Source: Chloroflexota bacterium (GTDB lineage Bacteria > Chloroflexota > Limnocylindria > Limnocylindrales > CSP1-4). From it: a stretch of 64,000 bases of DNA. Positions within the stretch are counted from its first letter, which is position 1. Each line of letters opens with the position of its first letter. The stretch is from assembly GCA_016191395.1 (NCBI GenBank), contig JACPOS010000023.1:65290-129289 (forward strand), read 5' to 3'. The notes under the pieces were generated by a model that made no database searches, was not told the origin of the DNA, and saw only the letters and a list, made by a program, of their open reading frames with translations. Shown in pieces: positions 61,222 to 64,000 of this stretch. Position numbers and translations under genes: made by a program.

Positions 61222-64000
61222 CTAGACCTCGTTGAGCGAAGGCGGCTCGATACCCAAGTCGCGCATCGTTTTGGCGTAGTGCGTATAGCGCTCTGCGGCC
61301 GCCGCGTGAGCGCCCGCCAATCGGTAGATCCGCACCAGCGCAAGCTGCAGCTCCTCGGAATCAGGCTCGACCTCATAGGCCCGTTCCGCGAGCAAGACGC
61401 CGCGGGCGTAGTCGCCGGCGTCGATATCGAGTCGTACGGCACTCTCGATCACGCGCAGGTAGGCGGCGTGAAGTCCATCGCGGAAAGCCCCCGCCCATTC
61501 CTCGTATGCGAAGTCGAGTGCGAACTTGCCCCGATACTCCTGGGCGAGGGCAAATGAAGCCTCCGCATCCGGATCGCCGGTGATGCTCCTGATGATCTGA
61601 AGGCTTCTGCGGCTCCGGGCGTCGATCAACTCCGGATCAAGCCAGATTGTTTCGCCATCCTGCTGGACGTATCCCGGCGACGTGTCTTCGCGATACGAGG
61701 GCTCGAAGACTCGCCTCAGGAAGTACACGGTCTGGTTGAGCGAGTTCAGCGCCGCCTGCGGGTCTAGGTCCGGCCAAAGTGAGTCGACAACCTCTTCGCG
61801 CGTCGCGGTCCACCTCGAACGCGTGAGGAGCAAGCAGAGCAGACCGAGCACCTTCCGGCGAACCTCGGAGCCCTCTACCGTTCGACCGCCCACCACAACG
61901 TGCACACGTCCGAGGTCCTCCACGAGTACGTGCGTCGCCAAGCGGCGCGCGAGGCCTCGCCCGAGCGCGGCGCCGCGCGGGTCTCGAGTTGTCCGCGCAA
62001 CGCGCCTCAGGAGGGCAACGTCCTCCGCCTCGCCGATTTCCTCCAGCAGGTGCGCCGCTGGAAGTCGATTCGGACCCGACTCAGTCGCAACCCGCCGCAC
62101 GGCCATGAGCCACCGCCAAGGTCGGCGTACTGCCTCCTGTCGGATCGCCAACAGGGCCTCGGTGGAGTACTGGGCCAGACAGGCCACCACAGCCTCCGCC
62201 GCCATTGCGAGAACAACGGGGTTGCGCGCTGCAATGCCGGCGATCGTCGTCGAGTTGACGATCGCCGGAGCTGCGGTGGCTTGCAGAGTCGCAGCATAGT
62301 CAGCCCACATGGGCGAGCCTTGCTTGGTCGCGAGAGCCGCAGCACTGTCGGTCGACTCGGCGGCGTCGGACCTCTGCGTCAGGACAGCAACCAATGAGTT
62401 AGTCAGTTGCCGGCGAAGCTCGAAGACCGGAGTGGAGTGGGGGCGCGCCGCAGCGATGCGCCGAAGGTCGCTTGAGGCGCCGTCGGTCTCGCCTAGGTGT
62501 GCGCGAGCGACAGCGCGAGCCAGGAGAGCGCGCTCACCATTGTCGCGATCCTTCCCCACGTGATCGGAAACCCGGTCCAGGTGTTCGAGCGCTCGATGTG
62601 GTTCGCCGTAGAACTCCTCGACCTCTGCCGCCTCGGTCGCCACCTCAAGACGCTGCCCAGCCGGAGCTGTGCCTGTGGCGGTCCCAATCTCTACGCGCGC
62701 CGCAGCGATGTCGCCGAGGTGGGCAAGTGCTGCGGCGCGCGCTAGGCGTGCCGAAACCAGCTCGACGCCTGCCGAAGAGGCCGCCAGTAGCGAGATTGCC
62801 TCGTCAGCGCACGCAAGGGCCGTCTCGGCATCTCCTATTGCGAGTTGAATCTGAGCCCTGTTGCACAGGGCTACGCCGAGGAAGTGGGGTCGCCCGCGAT
62901 TGCGCTGGGTCTCAACGATCCTGTCCAAGGAAGTCGCCGCGACCTCGAGTGAACCATCGATGGATGTCTGCAGAGCGTGGCGATAAGCACGTCCAAGGGC
63001 AGCCAGTTCGGGATGGGCCGCTTCCTCCAGAAGCCGAACGGCGTCTCCTGCCGCAGCCACATCGCCCGCGAGAGTGCGCGCGGAGACGAGGTTCAGAAGT
63101 ACCGCCGTCGAGGCGGGGTCCTCGGCGAAGGCTTGTTCGGCTAGGGCGAGCGCTTCGTCGGCGGAGGCGCGCTGCTGGGCGAGGCGGGAGCGGAGGATTA
63201 GGCCGGGGGCGCCGGCGAGGGCGCCGGATGTGAGCGATGAGGAGAGGTCGTCGGCGGCCGCGTAGGCTCCTGTGGCGAGGATGTTCTCGATCGCGGCTGC
63301 GAGGACGCGCCGCGCGTCGCCCTCGTGGTCCGCGGCGAGGTAGTGGCGGCCGGCGATCCGCCAGTCGAGCGGTTCGGCGGCTTGTGCGACGCGGAGGTTG
63401 ATGGCGCGAAGGCCATCGTCGCCGACGGATCGCGCAAGCCGGGCCTGGAGGAAGTCGCGGACGAGCGGATGGGCTCGCGCGACGTGCCGGGTGTTGGGGC
63501 CGCCCTTGCCGAAGAGACCGTGGCGCTCGCCATCCTCGATGAAGCCGCGGGCGTCCGCAACGCTCACCTCCGCGGCGATCGGGCCGAGGGCCAGATCGAC
63601 CGTGTCGAGGACGGACGTGCGCATGAGGAATGTCTGCAGCTCTACCGGCAGGTCGCCGACGACCTCCTCGGCGAGGTATTCGTAGAGGTGGCCTTCGGCG
63701 CCGCTCAGCGACGAGATGAACGCTCGAATCTGGGCCTGGTTTCGATCGTGGAGTGCGGCCCGGACCAGCTGGAGCGATGCCGCCCACCCTTCGGTACGCC
63801 GGCGCAGCTCGGCGAGGACCGCCGGCTCCAGGCGCATCTCGTAGGTGTCCCGGAAGAGCTGCTCGGTCTCGGCGGCATCGAACCGCAGGTCGTTCGTTCC
63901 CAGCTCCGCGACCTCGCCGAGCGCCCGAAGCCGCGCCAGTCGAAGCGGCGGCTCGCGCCGGCTGGCGAAGACGAGGCACATTCGCTCGGGCCCGCGCGTG
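61222..64000 (-). CDS. MalT-like STAND/TPR regulator with winged-helix and BTAD output (N-terminus off window)
   Basis: At least 925 residues are visible. The first part matches the end of a MalT/LAL ATPase module (VFASRREPPLRLARLRALGE, LRRRTEGWAASLQLV, then YLAEEVVGDLPVELQTFLMR). A long Ala-rich helical TPR-like region follows. The C-terminal 230 residues form a SARP-type output: a winged helix (LGLLCLLLTRSRWTATREEV, DSLWPDLDPQAALNSLNQTV) and a BTAD domain (RVIESAVRLDIDAGDYARGV). MalT relatives normally end in a LuxR helix-turn-helix, so this is the SARP-output variant. It lies just upstream of the TLKPY peptide ORFs on the same strand and may sense their product. Confidence 0.87.
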   Translation of the reverse strand, partial: TRGPERMCLVFASRREPPLRLARLRALGEVAELGTNDLRFDAAETEQLFRDTYEMRLEPAVLAELRRRTEGWAASLQLVRAALHDRNQAQIRAFISSLSGAEGHLYEYLAEEVVGDLPVELQTFLMRTSVLDTVDLALGPIAAEVSVADARGFIEDGERHGLFGKGGPNTRHVARAHPLVRDFLQARLARSVGDDGLRAINLRVAQAAEPLDWRIAGRHYLAADHEGDARRVLAAAIENILATGAYAAADDLSSSLTSGALAGAPGLILRSRLAQQRASADEALALAEQAFAEDPASTAVLLNLVSARTLAGDVAAAGDAVRLLEEAAHPELAALGRAYRHALQTSIDGSLEVAATSLDRIVETQRNRGRPHFLGVALCNRAQIQLAIGDAETALACADEAISLLAASSAGVELVSARLARAAALAHLGDIAAARVEIGTATGTAPAGQRLEVATEAAEVEEFYGEPHRALEHLDRVSDHVGKDRDNGERALLARAVARAHLGETDGASSDLRRIAAARPHSTPVFELRRQLTNSLVAVLTQRSDAAESTDSAAALATKQGSPMWADYAATLQATAAPAIVNSTTIAGIAARNPVVLAMAAEAVVACLAQYSTEALLAIRQEAVRRPWRWLMAVRRVATESGPNRLPAAHLLEEIGEAEDVALLRRVARTTRDPRGAALGRGLARRLATHVLVEDLGRVHVVVGGRTVEGSEVRRKVLGLLCLLLTRSRWTATREEVVDSLWPDLDPQAALNSLNQTVYFLRRVFEPSYREDTSPGYVQQDGETIWLDPELIDARSRRSLQIIRSITGDPDAEASFALAQEYRGKFALDFAYEEWAGAFRDGLHAAYLRVIESAVRLDIDAGDYARGVLLAERAYEVEPDSEELQLALVRIYRLAGAHAAAAERYTHYAKTMRDLGIEPPSLNEV

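Overview
The window is a high-GC bacterial stretch made almost entirely of cell-surface polysaccharide genes, with a regulatory block at each end. The gene content fits a Chloroflexota-type genome, perhaps the Limnocylindria/Ellin6529 side; an actinobacterium is the main alternative. The pointers are many DUF2029-type membrane glycosyltransferases, a DUF5317 domain, a MalT-like regulator with a BTAD output domain, and widespread leaderless starts. This is inference from content; no marker gene is present. I see no tRNA, rRNA, CRISPR array, transposase or phage gene.

Left edge (1-3000, minus strand): a DegS-type sensor kinase, a NarL-type response regulator, and a second kinase-like protein that runs off the edge and lacks the ATP-binding residues.

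3087-25641: a dense island of membrane-embedded (GT-C) and cytoplasmic (GT-A/GT-B) glycosyltransferases. It includes a WcaJ-type initiating phosphotransferase, an O-antigen ligase/polymerase with a helical-repeat tail, a PIG-V-like mannosyltransferase, DUF2029/GT87 paralogs, polyprenyl-phosphate sugar synthase-like GT2 enzymes and a YbhN-like membrane protein. Together they suggest sugars charged onto a lipid carrier and transferred on the outer face of the membrane.

25741-37863: one long plus-strand run with an epimerase, a Wzm/Wzt-type ABC exporter, methyltransferases, GT2 and GT4 enzymes, and two damaged tandem GT2 genes that share an exact 141-bp 5' end.

37860-44176: nucleotide-sugar supply. 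The dTDP-L-rhamnose set is complete (rfbA, B, D and the convergent rfbC), as are the two GDP-L-fucose enzymes (gmd, fcl). 44288-54695: a FemAB-like acyltransferase, a GT4, more GT-C enzymes, an epimerase and a nucleotide-sugar dehydrogenase.

54696-64000 (minus strand): a PIG-L deacetylase, pcm, an acidic single-pass membrane protein, a DUF5317-MFS fusion, and an HD-GYP phosphodiesterase. The only intergenic region over 300 bases follows (60772-61221), then a large MalT-like/BTAD regulator that runs off the right edge. The intergenic region holds a good promoter, two hairpins, and two tiny ORFs with strong Shine-Dalgarno sites whose peptides both end in TLKPY. I regard this as the best candidate for an undescribed peptide-TPR-regulator system.

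Two start-site modes recur. Genes at operon heads usually have a TAnnnT-like -10 hexamer only 5-11 bases before ATG or GTG and no ribosome site, so they should give leaderless mRNAs. Genes inside operons mostly overlap the previous stop codon (ATGA, GTGA, TGATG).
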